Of a stretch of 64,000 bases of DNA, positions 19,767-28,636 are shown one piece after another (position 1 is the first letter of the stretch; each line of letters starts with the position of its first letter). The notes under the pieces are model-generated. The model saw only the letters and a program-made list of their open reading frames with translations, had not been told where the DNA came from and made no database searches. Source of the stretch: an uncultured Sphaerochaeta sp. (GTDB lineage: Bacteria; Spirochaetota; Spirochaetia; Sphaerochaetales; Sphaerochaetaceae). Where the stretch lies: contig NZ_OY763408.1 in assembly GCF_963667405.1 (NCBI RefSeq), positions 2,317,757 to 2,381,756 of the forward strand, written 5' to 3'. A program made the position numbers and the translations under genes.

Positions 19767-21614
19767 TTATAATACAAGATTAGGTTTGAGATCCTGTGCT
19801 CTCCCTCCCCGAATGATGGCCGCAATTTTCTCCGGTTCGACTTTTGGAATACGTTTCATATCGAGCAGGCCATTTTTCTCCTGAAAGACATCGGTGAGCT
19901 GGGTGTAGCAGATTCCGCGCACATAGCCCAAGGCCAGAAAGGCTTGCGTGATATCCTTGAACCGCGAAAGGAAGGAGGCTTCGTCACTCACCTTCCCGAA
20001 ATATCCCCAGCTGGAAGCAGATCCGTCGTCGAACGCAATGCCTCCGTATTCGGTGATCAGAAGCGGTTTCTCCTGGGACTTGAGATGATCGACCAGACAG
20101 CGCTTCTTCTGGGCACAGGTATCCAAGATTTCCGCCTGTGAGACAAAATAGGCTGGGTTGAGCATCGCCTGGACAGGGGTGTAGTCATGAATGCCATAGA
20201 AATCGGTCTCGTTGACCTGCTCCCACCCGTCGTTGGTCACCACAAGACGGGTATGGTCCATGCTGCGGATGAGATAGTACAGGCTGCGGGCGAAGTCCTG
20301 CTGCGCTGCGGAGCTGACAATGTCACGCACACCCCAGGACTCGTTGAGCGGCACCCAGGTGATGATGCAGGGGTGGTTGTAGTCACGCAAGATGAACCGG
20401 CGCACGTCACGGAGCATGGCATCCTGGCTTCGCTCGCTGAACCGGTAGGTCGAAGGCAGCTCTCCCCATACCAAAAAACCCAGGACATCGGCCCAGTAGT
20501 AGAAGTGGGGATCTTCGATCTTCTGGTGCTTTCGCGCCCCATTGAAACCAAAACGCTTGGCGAGTTCTATGTCCTTTTTCAGTGCCTCGCTTGAGGGAGG
20601 GGTGAGAAAGCTCTCCTCCCAATAGCCTTGGTCAAGCACCAGGACCTGACGCAGGTTCTGGTGGTTGAGCAGGATCTCAGTGCCCTGGATTTCGATCTTG
20701 CGCATGCCAAAGTACGTGTCCACGGTATCCAACAAACAAGCTTCCGAATGAAGATCTGCATGCACCCCAATCAGGTTGGGAGTCTCAGGTGTCCAGAAGT
20801 GGGTATTCTTGATGTTGTCGATCGGGGGAACGGGGACGGTGACACTCCCCTCATTTCCCATAACGGCAAGGGTGATCTCGCTGGCAATCCGAGGGGCTGC
20901 AGCAGGCTTGTAGGATGGATCCATCGAGTAGCTGGATGGATCGCGTGCAAGATTCTCATAGCTGAGGACAAGGTGCAACGTGCAGGCATGATCCGACTTC
21001 CCTTCGATCTGATAGGCAATCGTAGCCGAATGGGTGTCGATGTCGGGCGTGCAGCGAAGGGTTTTGATCCAACGCTCTCCCACCCGCTCCAACCAGACCG
21101 ACTGCCAGATGCCGGTGCTTGCCTGGTACCAGCACATCTCATTGTAGGTTTTCCAATACTGCTTGCCACGCACCTGCGCCGGGTCGAAGCGATCCTCCAC
21201 CCGAATGGTGAGATCCTGCTCGCCATCACTGACAAGATACGACGAAATCTCAAAACTGAAAGGGGTATAGCCCCCAACGTGGGTTCCCACCAACGTTCCG
21301 TTCACCCAGACGGTTGTCTGGTAATCAACCGCACCAAAATGGAGCAGGAGATTCTCTCCCTGCATGGGGGCATCAACGGTGAACAGCCGTTTGTACCAGA
21401 CAACCGGATGATAGGAGTTGGAGCCGACAGTGCTCATCGGGCTCTGGTAACAGAAGGGAACCTGAATGCTTTGCCCAAGAGGCCTTTTGCCATACCAAGC
21501 TTCCGAGAGGCCTACTTCCTCATCATCAAAAGCAAACTGATAGCTACCATTGAGCAACTGGAAGGGAGCACGACGAAAATCGGGGCGGGGAAATTGATGA
21601 GGCAACATATCCAT
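19767..21614 (-). CDS. Glycoside hydrolase family 2 protein
   Basis: Retaining beta-glycosidase with the GH2 order: sugar-binding jelly roll (about 15-180), immunoglobulin-like domain (180-310), and TIM barrel from about 310. The acid/base Glu425 lies in PLNESWG and the nucleophile Glu522 in ITEYGG. There is no signal peptide. The 615 residues resemble the short GH2 enzymes annotated as beta-glucuronidase or beta-galactosidase; some relatives act on arabinosides, and the neighbours make that plausible. It appears to have its own extended -10 promoter, since an AT-rich gap separates it from the importer downstream. Confidence 0.88.
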   Translation of the reverse strand: MDMLPHQFPRPDFRRAPFQLLNGSYQFAFDDEEVGLSEAWYGKRPLGQSIQVPFCYQSPMSTVGSNSYHPVVWYKRLFTVDAPMQGENLLLHFGAVDYQTTVWVNGTLVGTHVGGYTPFSFEISSYLVSDGEQDLTIRVEDRFDPAQVRGKQYWKTYNEMCWYQASTGIWQSVWLERVGERWIKTLRCTPDIDTHSATIAYQIEGKSDHACTLHLVLSYENLARDPSSYSMDPSYKPAAAPRIASEITLAVMGNEGSVTVPVPPIDNIKNTHFWTPETPNLIGVHADLHSEACLLDTVDTYFGMRKIEIQGTEILLNHQNLRQVLVLDQGYWEESFLTPPSSEALKKDIELAKRFGFNGARKHQKIEDPHFYYWADVLGFLVWGELPSTYRFSERSQDAMLRDVRRFILRDYNHPCIITWVPLNESWGVRDIVSSAAQQDFARSLYYLIRSMDHTRLVVTNDGWEQVNETDFYGIHDYTPVQAMLNPAYFVSQAEILDTCAQKKRCLVDHLKSQEKPLLITEYGGIAFDDGSASSWGYFGKVSDEASFLSRFKDITQAFLALGYVRGICYTQLTDVFQEKNGLLDMKRIPKVEPEKIAAIIRGGRAQDLKPNLVL

Positions 21615-21643
21615 ACAAATCCATCTCCTTGTCTATAGGCCAT

Positions 21644-21651
21644 AGTATACC
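21644..21651 (-). promoter_or_regulatory. Predicted extended -10 of the GH2 gene
   Basis: On the - strand TG-G-TATACT lies about 30 bases before the GH2 ATG. The -35 region is weak, as expected for an extended -10 promoter or an activated one. Confidence 0.35.
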
Positions 21652-21725
21652 ACAGCATTCGAAGAATACACTTTTACTAGGCTTTTTGGTGATGGTTGTC
21701 ATGGAACCAGAAAACGCTGTGTGCT

Positions 21726-22805
21726 TCAAGAGCCTTTGGCAGCCCGGTCTTCCTTCAGCAGATGATAGACAGTTGCTGCAAGAGGAACACCGAAAAGCAC
21801 TCCCGGGATGCCGAAGAGGCCCGCACCAACCAGCACAGAGGCAAAAACCCAGACACCGGGAAGGCCGACCGAAGTCCCCACCACCCTGGGGTAGATGAGA
21901 TTTCCCTCAAGCTGCTGGAGGATGACCAGGAAAAGGACGAAGAAGAGAGCCAGCCGCAAGCCTTGGCTGAACAAGAGAACAAAACCAACCGCCCCGCCGA
22001 TATAAGCACCAACCAGGGGAACGAGGGCGGTCATTCCGACCACCGATCCGATGGTAAGGGCGTAGGGGAAACGGAATATCATCAGGCCCAGGGTACAGAG
22101 CACCCCCAGGATGATTGCTTCCAGAAACTGGCCGGCAAAAAACTTACCGAAGGTCTGGTTGGCCACTTTCAGCACCGCCATGATGCGCCCTTTCCACGAT
22201 GGGGGCATGAAGCGGTCATACAGGTAGGAAACCTGAGCAATGAGGCGCTTCTTGCCGAACAGCAGATAGAGACTGAAAATGAAGGCTATGAGGGCAGTGG
22301 CTACTCCGCTGACGGCTCCTCCCAAAAAGGAGAGCAGATAGTCGGCAACCTTGGGAGAGGAGTCCTTGATCTGGCCAACCACTTGGTTGAAATACTGCTC
22401 CACCACCAGAAAACCGGAGGCAAGTTCTTCCCTACCCTGCATGAAATCCTCAATAGCATCCACACTCTGTTGGTAGAGGACCGGGAGGTTGGTGCTGAAC
22501 TGCTTCAGAGCCAAACCAAGCTGGGGAATGAGCAAAACCATTACCAGGGTGATGATCAGGAGAAACAGTACCAGGCTGATGAGCACCGCTACCGGCCTTG
22601 CACCACCAAAGCGAAACCGCCGTTCCATACGCTTGGCGGGAAGATCGACCAGATATGCAATGACAAATCCAAGGAGAAGAGGTCTGAAGAGAACCCACAG
22701 CTTCGACAACAGTGAAACAAAAAGTGAAAACCGTACAACCACCAAAGCCAAGAATGCTGCAAGCACCAACAACTGAACACTACTGTGATAGGTCTTCCGA
22801 TCCAT
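21726..22805 (-). CDS. AI-2E family (PerM/TqsA-type) transporter
   Basis: Polytopic inner-membrane protein of 359 residues in the AI-2 exporter/PerM superfamily, with hydrophobic pairs near residues 10-50, a soluble middle section and four or more helices in the last 170 residues. GMTALVPLVGAYIGG and the FGIPGVLFGVPLAA stretch are typical of the family. Start at 22805 is set by GGAGG 7 bases upstream; the reading frame stays open to 23105 but that part crosses the divergent GH31 promoter. The transported substrate is unknown, and no link with the sugar operons is evident. An inverted repeat GGTCTAG / CTAGACC (22819-22846) lies in the leader close to the SD. Confidence 0.88.
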   Translation of the reverse strand: MDRKTYHSSVQLLVLAAFLALVVVRFSLFVSLLSKLWVLFRPLLLGFVIAYLVDLPAKRMERRFRFGGARPVAVLISLVLFLLIITLVMVLLIPQLGLALKQFSTNLPVLYQQSVDAIEDFMQGREELASGFLVVEQYFNQVVGQIKDSSPKVADYLLSFLGGAVSGVATALIAFIFSLYLLFGKKRLIAQVSYLYDRFMPPSWKGRIMAVLKVANQTFGKFFAGQFLEAIILGVLCTLGLMIFRFPYALTIGSVVGMTALVPLVGAYIGGAVGFVLLFSQGLRLALFFVLFLVILQQLEGNLIYPRVVGTSVGLPGVWVFASVLVGAGLFGIPGVLFGVPLAATVYHLLKEDRAAKGS

Positions 22806-22908
22806 GCGTACCTCCAAAGGTCTAGACTGAGTGTACGGCCTAGACCAGCAGGAAGGCAACTGAAAGAGTCCCCTACCAATCAAGGCTCTTGAGAGAATCA
22901 TAAAATTG

Positions 22909-22936
22909 TTGACAGATACGGCAGATGTGATATTAT
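22909..22936 (+). promoter_or_regulatory. Predicted promoter of the GH31-GH127 operon
   Basis: TTGACA (22909-22914) and TATTAT (22931-22936) are 16 bases apart. Transcription would start near 22943, at the edge of the operator at 22943-22958. Confidence 0.65.
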
Positions 22937-22942
22937 GTACTA

Positions 22943-22958
22943 GTAATACATATATTAC
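22943..22958. promoter_or_regulatory. Candidate operator of the GntR/LacI-type regulator
   Basis: GTAATACATATATTAC is a near-perfect 16-base palindrome just after the -10 box. Its core AATACATATATT differs by one base from the perfect palindrome in the promoter of the regulator gene at 31815-31826, which suggests a shared repressor site. Confidence 0.6.
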
Positions 22959-23002
22959 ATATATGATATATACATAATTATCGCTCATAGGGGAGGCGCA
23001 GC

Positions 23003-25390
23003 GTGAAAAGTCGCAATGGAAGCAGTTTCTATCCCGTACAGGAGATTGGCTCACTCTATACAGAGGTTGACGGAGAACTTCGTTTCCCGGCAAAGGTTGC
23101 CTCAACAGAAATGTTCATTGGACTTACCTTCTACACAGAAGGATATATCCGCTACCGCATCGAGGTAGCGGGAGAGCAGCGCTGGAAGCATTCCTTTGCA
23201 CACATGGAGCAACTCGAGCCCATCAAGGCTGAAGTTGAGGCTAAGCAATCATGCTTTGTCATTACGGCAGGCCCTGTTGTTGCCCACCTAAGCACTGCTC
23301 CCTACTCGCTCAGCATTAGGGACCTTTATGGGCATGTGGTACTTGAGGAGTTTGCCGGCGATGTGAATGCCCGCAGTGAGTGGATCAGCGCACCAACCGG
23401 ATATACAGCTTCCTCAGACCAACAAATGTCCACCCGCATGAATTTTGCCTACTCATCGGATACCAGCTACTATGGAACCGGTGAGCGTTTTCCTTCGCTG
23501 AGGCAGAACAACCGACGCATCACCCTATGGAATGACAATCCTTACGGTTCGGGCACCGACCGTGCATACAAGAACATCCCATTGGTAGTGACTGACAGTG
23601 GGTATGCCCTGTTGTTGCATGAAACTGCACGCAGCACTTGGGATTTTGGCTCAACCTCCACCTTCTCCTGCTCCATCGAGGTGGACCAGCAAGGAATCGA
23701 TCTGATCATCATCGTTGCCCCGACCATGGCTGAACAATTGAGGGCGTACACCAGGCTTACCTGCAAAGCTCCGATGCCCCCACGATGGTCATTTGGCGTA
23801 TGGGTTTCCCCTTTCGGCAACTATCTTGATGCAGGAAGCTCATGGCAACAGAAGGAGTTTCTCCAGTTCATCGCCTCCTTGGACGAGCATGAGATGCCGT
23901 GTGATGTCATCCACCTCGATCCCTACTGGATGGGAAAAACCAAGAAGTTGTGTGACTTTGCCTGGGACCCAGTGGACTACCCCGACCCCAAGCTATTCAT
24001 TGACACTTTAGCCAAAAGGGGCCTTCGGCTCTGCCTTTGGGAACATCCTTACATCGAAAAAGGATCTGAGCTTTATGAGGAAGGAAAGCGCAACGGATAC
24101 TTCATCAAGAAAGCGGATGGTTCGGTCTATGATTACCACATCGTCATTGTTCCTGCTGAACGCAGAACAGCAGAACAGACTGAGTATGCTGAAGACTTCT
24201 ATGCATTGGGCAGCGCTGTGGACTTTTCCAATCCTGCTGCGGTCGAGTGGTACAAGAGCCTCCACCGCCCCCTGATCGAAATGGGAACCGCTACATTCAA
24301 GACCGACTTCGGCGAGGTCACCCCGTATGATGCCCATTTCTTCAATGGAATGAGTGGCCGTGAGATGCACAACCTTTACGCTTATCTGTACAACAAGACT
24401 GTCTGGGAAGTGCAGCAAGAGTATACTGACATGCCGTTTCTGTGGGGCCGCAGCGGATATGCAGGCAGCCAAGCCTTCCCGGTCCAGTGGTCAGGCGACC
24501 CGGTCAGTGATCTGCGCAGCCTGAGGACAACCATCATCAGCGGACTGAACTATGGTTTGTCAGGAATCCCGTTCTGGTCCTTTGACATTGGAGGTTTCAA
24601 GGGTCTGCCTGACTCAGAGACCTATGTCCGTTGGGCACAAGTGGGGCTCTTGCTCTCCCATGCCCGTTTCCACGGAACAGCCAGTCGCATGCCTTGGGAC
24701 TTCTCTGACGAAGCACAAGAGATTGTCATGGAAGCGGTCCGCTTGCGCTACCGGCTCCTGCCCTACATTCTGGCAACCGCAAAACAAGCTACAGAAACTG
24801 GGTTGCCGGTCATACGTGCCATGAGCCTTGCCTTTGAAGGCGACAGCGGATCACGAAGTGTAGAAACCCAATTCATGCTCGGCTCCTCACTCTTGGTTGT
24901 TCCGGTACTGAAGGAGGGCGGCGAAGTGGAAGTCTACCTGCCCCAAGGACGATGGTATGACTACTACACAGGCCTTGTTCAGTCAGGTCCAAAGACCTAT
25001 CGAACTGTCTCTCCCCTCGACAAAATCCCGTTCTTCGTCCGAGAGGGAGCGATTATCCCGACCACTGAGGTAGCGAACCGGGTGAGGCAATGGGATCCAC
25101 AGCTTTCCGTCCACCTCTACGGGCGTGCAACCAATACGGTAGTAATCCCCGAAGAGAGTCAAAAGATGGATACTTCCATCACCACCGAAAGCAAAGGTTC
25201 AGTACTTGGTATTGAGGTAGTTTCCAAGTCACGCAACTGGAACTTCATCTGTCATGGATGGACCAAACTTCCCAAGGAAGTCCTGATTAATGGGAAGCCC
25301 TGCAAGGCCTCCCTTGATGAGGGAAGCAACACTTTGCAGATCACTTTGGACAATGAAGGAACGTTCAAACTAAGCATACAGGAGGATTGA
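23003..25390 (+). CDS. Glycoside hydrolase family 31 (alpha-xylosidase/alpha-glucosidase type)
   Basis: Retaining alpha-glycosidase of 795 residues, similar in layout to YicI-type alpha-xylosidases: N-terminal beta domain to about 240, TIM barrel to about 600, then two beta domains. The nucleophile Asp435 is in KTDFGE, the RSGYAGSQ motif lies at 483-490, and the acid/base Asp499 is in WSGDP. The KTDFGE form is more common in alpha-xylosidases than the WxDMNE form of alpha-glucosidases. There is no signal peptide, so it acts in the cytoplasm. The start is GTG with GGGGAGG upstream. It heads an operon with an importer and GH127, pointing to imported xylose- and arabinose-containing oligosaccharides. 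Confidence 0.92.
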   Translation: MKSRNGSSFYPVQEIGSLYTEVDGELRFPAKVASTEMFIGLTFYTEGYIRYRIEVAGEQRWKHSFAHMEQLEPIKAEVEAKQSCFVITAGPVVAHLSTAPYSLSIRDLYGHVVLEEFAGDVNARSEWISAPTGYTASSDQQMSTRMNFAYSSDTSYYGTGERFPSLRQNNRRITLWNDNPYGSGTDRAYKNIPLVVTDSGYALLLHETARSTWDFGSTSTFSCSIEVDQQGIDLIIIVAPTMAEQLRAYTRLTCKAPMPPRWSFGVWVSPFGNYLDAGSSWQQKEFLQFIASLDEHEMPCDVIHLDPYWMGKTKKLCDFAWDPVDYPDPKLFIDTLAKRGLRLCLWEHPYIEKGSELYEEGKRNGYFIKKADGSVYDYHIVIVPAERRTAEQTEYAEDFYALGSAVDFSNPAAVEWYKSLHRPLIEMGTATFKTDFGEVTPYDAHFFNGMSGREMHNLYAYLYNKTVWEVQQEYTDMPFLWGRSGYAGSQAFPVQWSGDPVSDLRSLRTTIISGLNYGLSGIPFWSFDIGGFKGLPDSETYVRWAQVGLLLSHARFHGTASRMPWDFSDEAQEIVMEAVRLRYRLLPYILATAKQATETGLPVIRAMSLAFEGDSGSRSVETQFMLGSSLLVVPVLKEGGEVEVYLPQGRWYDYYTGLVQSGPKTYRTVSPLDKIPFFVREGAIIPTTEVANRVRQWDPQLSVHLYGRATNTVVIPEESQKMDTSITTESKGSVLGIEVVSKSRNWNFICHGWTKLPKEVLINGKPCKASLDEGSNTLQITLDNEGTFKLSIQED

Positions 25391-25449
25391 TGGCTCACGA
25401 ACGTATGAACACACAAACAAAAGAAAGTTTCAAACAAAAGGAGAAGCAC

Positions 25450-26802
25450 ATGAAAAAGCAACTGATCACATTGTTGGTAGTACTGTTTGCAGTCACCTCC
25501 CTGGCATTCGCAGGTGGTGCAGCAGAATCGAAGACGACTGAAGTTCCTGCAGACATTGTCTGGGTAACCCCTGATCGCATCGGCAATCCCAATGCACCGA
25601 TTACCCTCACCTATGCAGTCGACCTGACCTATTCGCATCAGACTGAAACAGCGTCCAGAAAAGAGTATCTGACCAGACGCATGGAAGAGTGGGCGAAAGC
25701 ACACCCGGACGTGAAGCTGATTCCCCAGATTCTCTCCAACAACCCGTCCGAACGCCTTGCCAAGCAACTTGAGCAGGCTGCTACTGGCACCATTGCCGAC
25801 GCAGTCCAGATTGACGGGCAATTCGTTCCACTTTTCTATCGCTGGCTCCAGCCAGTTGACAAATTCTACTCAAAGGAAGACCAAGCTGATTGGTTCGACT
25901 GGTGTCTTACTGAGGCAATGGTGGACCCCGCTGACGGCAAGCTCAAGGCTGTATGGCTGCTGACCAACACCGTAGGCTTGTGGTATGACAAGACAGCCGT
26001 CCCCAATCCTCCCGAGTCTTGGGATGAGTTCATCAAGGTCGGCAAGGAACTCCAGCAAAATGGTTATCAATATGGATTCCTGACCTGGGGCGGCAAGAAC
26101 GAACAGATCAGCTATGGTTCGGTATTCCCGATGTTCTTTGGCCTTGGAGGAGACTTGGTCGATGAGAAAGACCATCCTGTCTACGGATTGGGCGAGAATA
26201 GGGAGAAACTGATCGAAGTCTTCAAATTCTGGGAACGCGCTGTCAAGGAAGGGGTGACCCCGAGACGCATTCTCGACATCAACAACAACGGCGACTTGGT
26301 AGCTGAAGCAAAAGCAAAATCAACTGCAATGTTCCTCGGTGGCTCATGGCTGATGAGTGTCCTGAAGGACAACCTCGGCTCTGAAATGGACAAGTGGGAC
26401 TTTGCCAACACTCCGCAGTACAGCACAGATGTGAAGATGCAAATTCCTGGTGGCTACACCATGGGTTACTTCACCAAGGATCCGAAGAAGCTCGAACTGA
26501 TCGTTGACTTCATGGACTACGTCTATGCTGGCAAGGATGGTATGGCAGGTTGGTGCTCAACCGCAGGCTACACCCCGGTTCGCGACAGTGTCTTCGCCGA
26601 ATACGATGTATTCAAGAACGACCGCTTCCAGCAAGCCTTTGGTGCTGCCTTGGAGACTGCAAGGCTGAGACCGAACTCCTCCAACTACAACATCATCAGT
26701 GAGCACGTCCAGGAAGGGTGGCAGAACGTAATTCTGGGAGCCCAAACTCCTGAGCAGGCAGTGGATACCGCCTATCAGAAGACCCTCAACCAGATTCGCT
26801 AA
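25450..26802 (+). CDS. CUT1 ABC transporter, sugar-binding protein
   Basis: Periplasmic binding protein of 450 residues. The signal peptide MKKQLITLLVVLFAVTSLAFA ends before GGAAES, with no lipobox cysteine. ATG at 25450 is preceded by AAGGAG at 8 bases; the frame is open upstream and would overlap the GH31 stop. It is followed by a strong hairpin and then the two permeases. The operon enzymes suggest an oligosaccharide carrying alpha-xylose or beta-arabinofuranose. Confidence 0.92.
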   Translation: MKKQLITLLVVLFAVTSLAFAGGAAESKTTEVPADIVWVTPDRIGNPNAPITLTYAVDLTYSHQTETASRKEYLTRRMEEWAKAHPDVKLIPQILSNNPSERLAKQLEQAATGTIADAVQIDGQFVPLFYRWLQPVDKFYSKEDQADWFDWCLTEAMVDPADGKLKAVWLLTNTVGLWYDKTAVPNPPESWDEFIKVGKELQQNGYQYGFLTWGGKNEQISYGSVFPMFFGLGGDLVDEKDHPVYGLGENREKLIEVFKFWERAVKEGVTPRRILDINNNGDLVAEAKAKSTAMFLGGSWLMSVLKDNLGSEMDKWDFANTPQYSTDVKMQIPGGYTMGYFTKDPKKLELIVDFMDYVYAGKDGMAGWCSTAGYTPVRDSVFAEYDVFKNDRFQQAFGAALETARLRPNSSNYNIISEHVQEGWQNVILGAQTPEQAVDTAYQKTLNQIR

Positions 26803-26811
26803 CATCACCGT

Positions 26812-26842
26812 CTGTACTGCCGGGCCCTGCTCGGCAGTACAG
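26812..26842 (+). promoter_or_regulatory. Intercistronic hairpin after binding-protein gene
   Basis: Perfect 11-base arms CTGTACTGCCG (26812-26822) and CGGCAGTACAG (26832-26842) around a 9-base loop, with no T-run. It lies between the binding protein and the first permease, where it can block 3' exonucleases and raise binding-protein expression over permease. Confidence 0.65.
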
Positions 26843-26864
26843 CCTCTGTTTGCAAGGAGAGCCT

Positions 26865-27764
26865 ATGAAAAAGCACCAAGCACTACTGTACAGAAGACCC
26901 TTGAAATGGCTGCTGCCGATGTTCATCATGCTGGGCCTTTTCTATGCCTATCCGCTTTTCGATGTCATTCGCCTCAGCTTTACCAATGCTTCCATTCTTG
27001 AACCCACCTACTCCTACAGCCTCAGATCGTATTCAAAGATGTTCAACGACCCGGAAATCCTGGACACATTGGCCACCACCTTCATCTTTGTCTCAACCAA
27101 TATCGTGATGCAGATCATCATCGGCATGATGATAGCCCTGCTCATCAAGACCGGCATGAAACGAGGCTTCTTCATGACCGAAGCATGCCGTACCGTGGTC
27201 CTGATTGCCTGGATGATACCCGGCGTCCTCGTCGGTATCATCTGGAAACTGATACTATCCACGAGCAACTATGGCATCGTAAACTATTTGCTGGAATTGA
27301 TCGGCTTATCAAGGATAGGATTCCTCTCTGCACCGAATATGGCCCTTGTCTCCACCATCATGGTCAACATCTGGCGTGGGACCGCTTTCAGCATGATCAT
27401 GCTCTACGCCGGCCTGCAAAAGATACCCGAACACCTCTATGAGGCTGCAGTGGTGGACGGAGCGAACGCATTCCAGCAGTTTTTCCGCATAACCCTTCCG
27501 CTGATGAGACACATCATTTTCATCAACCTGGTGCTCATCACCATCTACACCTTCAACCAATTCGATATGATCATGTCCCTCACCGGTGGAGGACCGGGTA
27601 GGTCCACCGAGGTACTCACCCTCACCGCATACAAACAGATGTTCAAATTCTTCGACATGGGTACCAGCTCAGCGATTTCTGTCCTGCTTTTGGTCCTCAA
27701 CCTGAGCATTGCGGTGATCTACTACCGATTCGTGCTCGGTGAGAGCAACGTCGACAACCAATAG
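26865..27764 (+). CDS. CUT1 ABC transporter permease (MalF-like)
   Basis: Inner-membrane permease of 299 residues. It has a first helix near 15-35 and the EAA loop YEAAVVDGANAFQQFFRITLPL. The ATG at 26865 is preceded by AAGGAG; an in-frame TTG at 26850 would place the SD inside the gene. It pairs with the permease at 27775. Confidence 0.92.
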   Translation: MKKHQALLYRRPLKWLLPMFIMLGLFYAYPLFDVIRLSFTNASILEPTYSYSLRSYSKMFNDPEILDTLATTFIFVSTNIVMQIIIGMMIALLIKTGMKRGFFMTEACRTVVLIAWMIPGVLVGIIWKLILSTSNYGIVNYLLELIGLSRIGFLSAPNMALVSTIMVNIWRGTAFSMIMLYAGLQKIPEHLYEAAVVDGANAFQQFFRITLPLMRHIIFINLVLITIYTFNQFDMIMSLTGGGPGRSTEVLTLTAYKQMFKFFDMGTSSAISVLLLVLNLSIAVIYYRFVLGESNVDNQ

Positions 27765-27774
27765 GAGCAAGACC

Positions 27775-28620
27775 ATGAAAAAGAAATCTTCCAAACGTTT
27801 CATCCTGTTCTTCTACATCTTGCTTGCCTTGGTCATCCTACTCTTCATCGGGCCCATCATCTGGATGGTGATGCTCTCGCTGAAGACAAAGACCGAAATT
27901 TTCACTTACCCTCCAAAACTCTTTCCAGAGGTCTGGAGTGCACAGAACTATCTGCACATCATCCGTAACAGCAGGATTCCCACGTATCTGTTCAACTCCT
28001 TCAAGATCACCTTGTTTGCAACACTGGGAAATCTACTGGTCACGATTCCTGCAGCTTTTGCATTCTCCCGCTTCCGGTTCGCCTTCCAGAAGCAACTGCT
28101 GTTCATCATCCTGATGTTCCAGATGATCAGCCAGTTGATCATCGCCATCCCCTTGTATCGCTACTTCATCCAGTTGGGAATGCTCAACTCACACTTCGGC
28201 CTGATCCTGGTCTACATCACCGTCCAAGTACCGTTCACCACCTGGGTCCTGAAAGGTTTCTTCGATTCCATCCCGATACAGCTCGATGAGGCAGCTATTA
28301 TCGATGGCTACAATGAGTACCAGACCTTGTTCTACATCTTGCTTCCCCTGGCGATGCCGGGCATTGCTACAGCTTTGGTCTTCAATACCATCAACGCGTG
28401 GGGCAACTTCATCATCCCCTTCATCTTCATCAACGATTCCCGCCTCTTCCCGATTTCCGTGGGAATCCTGAATTTTGCAGACACCCAGACCGAAGGTGAA
28501 GTAACCATCCATCTGATGGCTACGGCCAGTGTGCTTGGCTTGGTCCCCGCACTAGTGATCATCGTCGGCTTGCAGCGTCTGATAGTAGGTGCCCTTACCG
28601 CGGGTGCAGTAAAAGAATAA
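27775..28620 (+). CDS. CUT1 ABC transporter permease (MalG-like)
   Basis: Inner-membrane permease of 281 residues with six hydrophobic segments and the EAA loop LDEAAIIDGYNEYQTLFYILLPL. AGGAG precedes the ATG at 27775, 10 bases after the previous stop. It ends LTAGAVKE, typical of MalG-type subunits. No ATPase gene follows. Confidence 0.92.
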   Translation: MKKKSSKRFILFFYILLALVILLFIGPIIWMVMLSLKTKTEIFTYPPKLFPEVWSAQNYLHIIRNSRIPTYLFNSFKITLFATLGNLLVTIPAAFAFSRFRFAFQKQLLFIILMFQMISQLIIAIPLYRYFIQLGMLNSHFGLILVYITVQVPFTTWVLKGFFDSIPIQLDEAAIIDGYNEYQTLFYILLPLAMPGIATALVFNTINAWGNFIIPFIFINDSRLFPISVGILNFADTQTEGEVTIHLMATASVLGLVPALVIIVGLQRLIVGALTAGAVKE

Positions 28621-28636
28621 CAAAGAGGAGCAATGC

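Noticed and set aside
19736..19773. TTATAACAA/TTGTTATAA repeat as operator
   Set aside because: It overlaps the end of the GH2 gene, has a long 20-base centre and is very AT-rich; chance occurrence or a weak RNA stem is as likely.
20628..21638. 336-codon + strand frame opposite the GH2 gene
   Set aside because: Codons are the mirror of a well-supported glycosidase; no start signal.
22806..23105. Upstream extension of the AI-2E-type transporter frame
   Set aside because: It would run through the divergent promoter and palindrome and into the GH31 gene; the SD at 22811-22815 points to the ATG at 22805.
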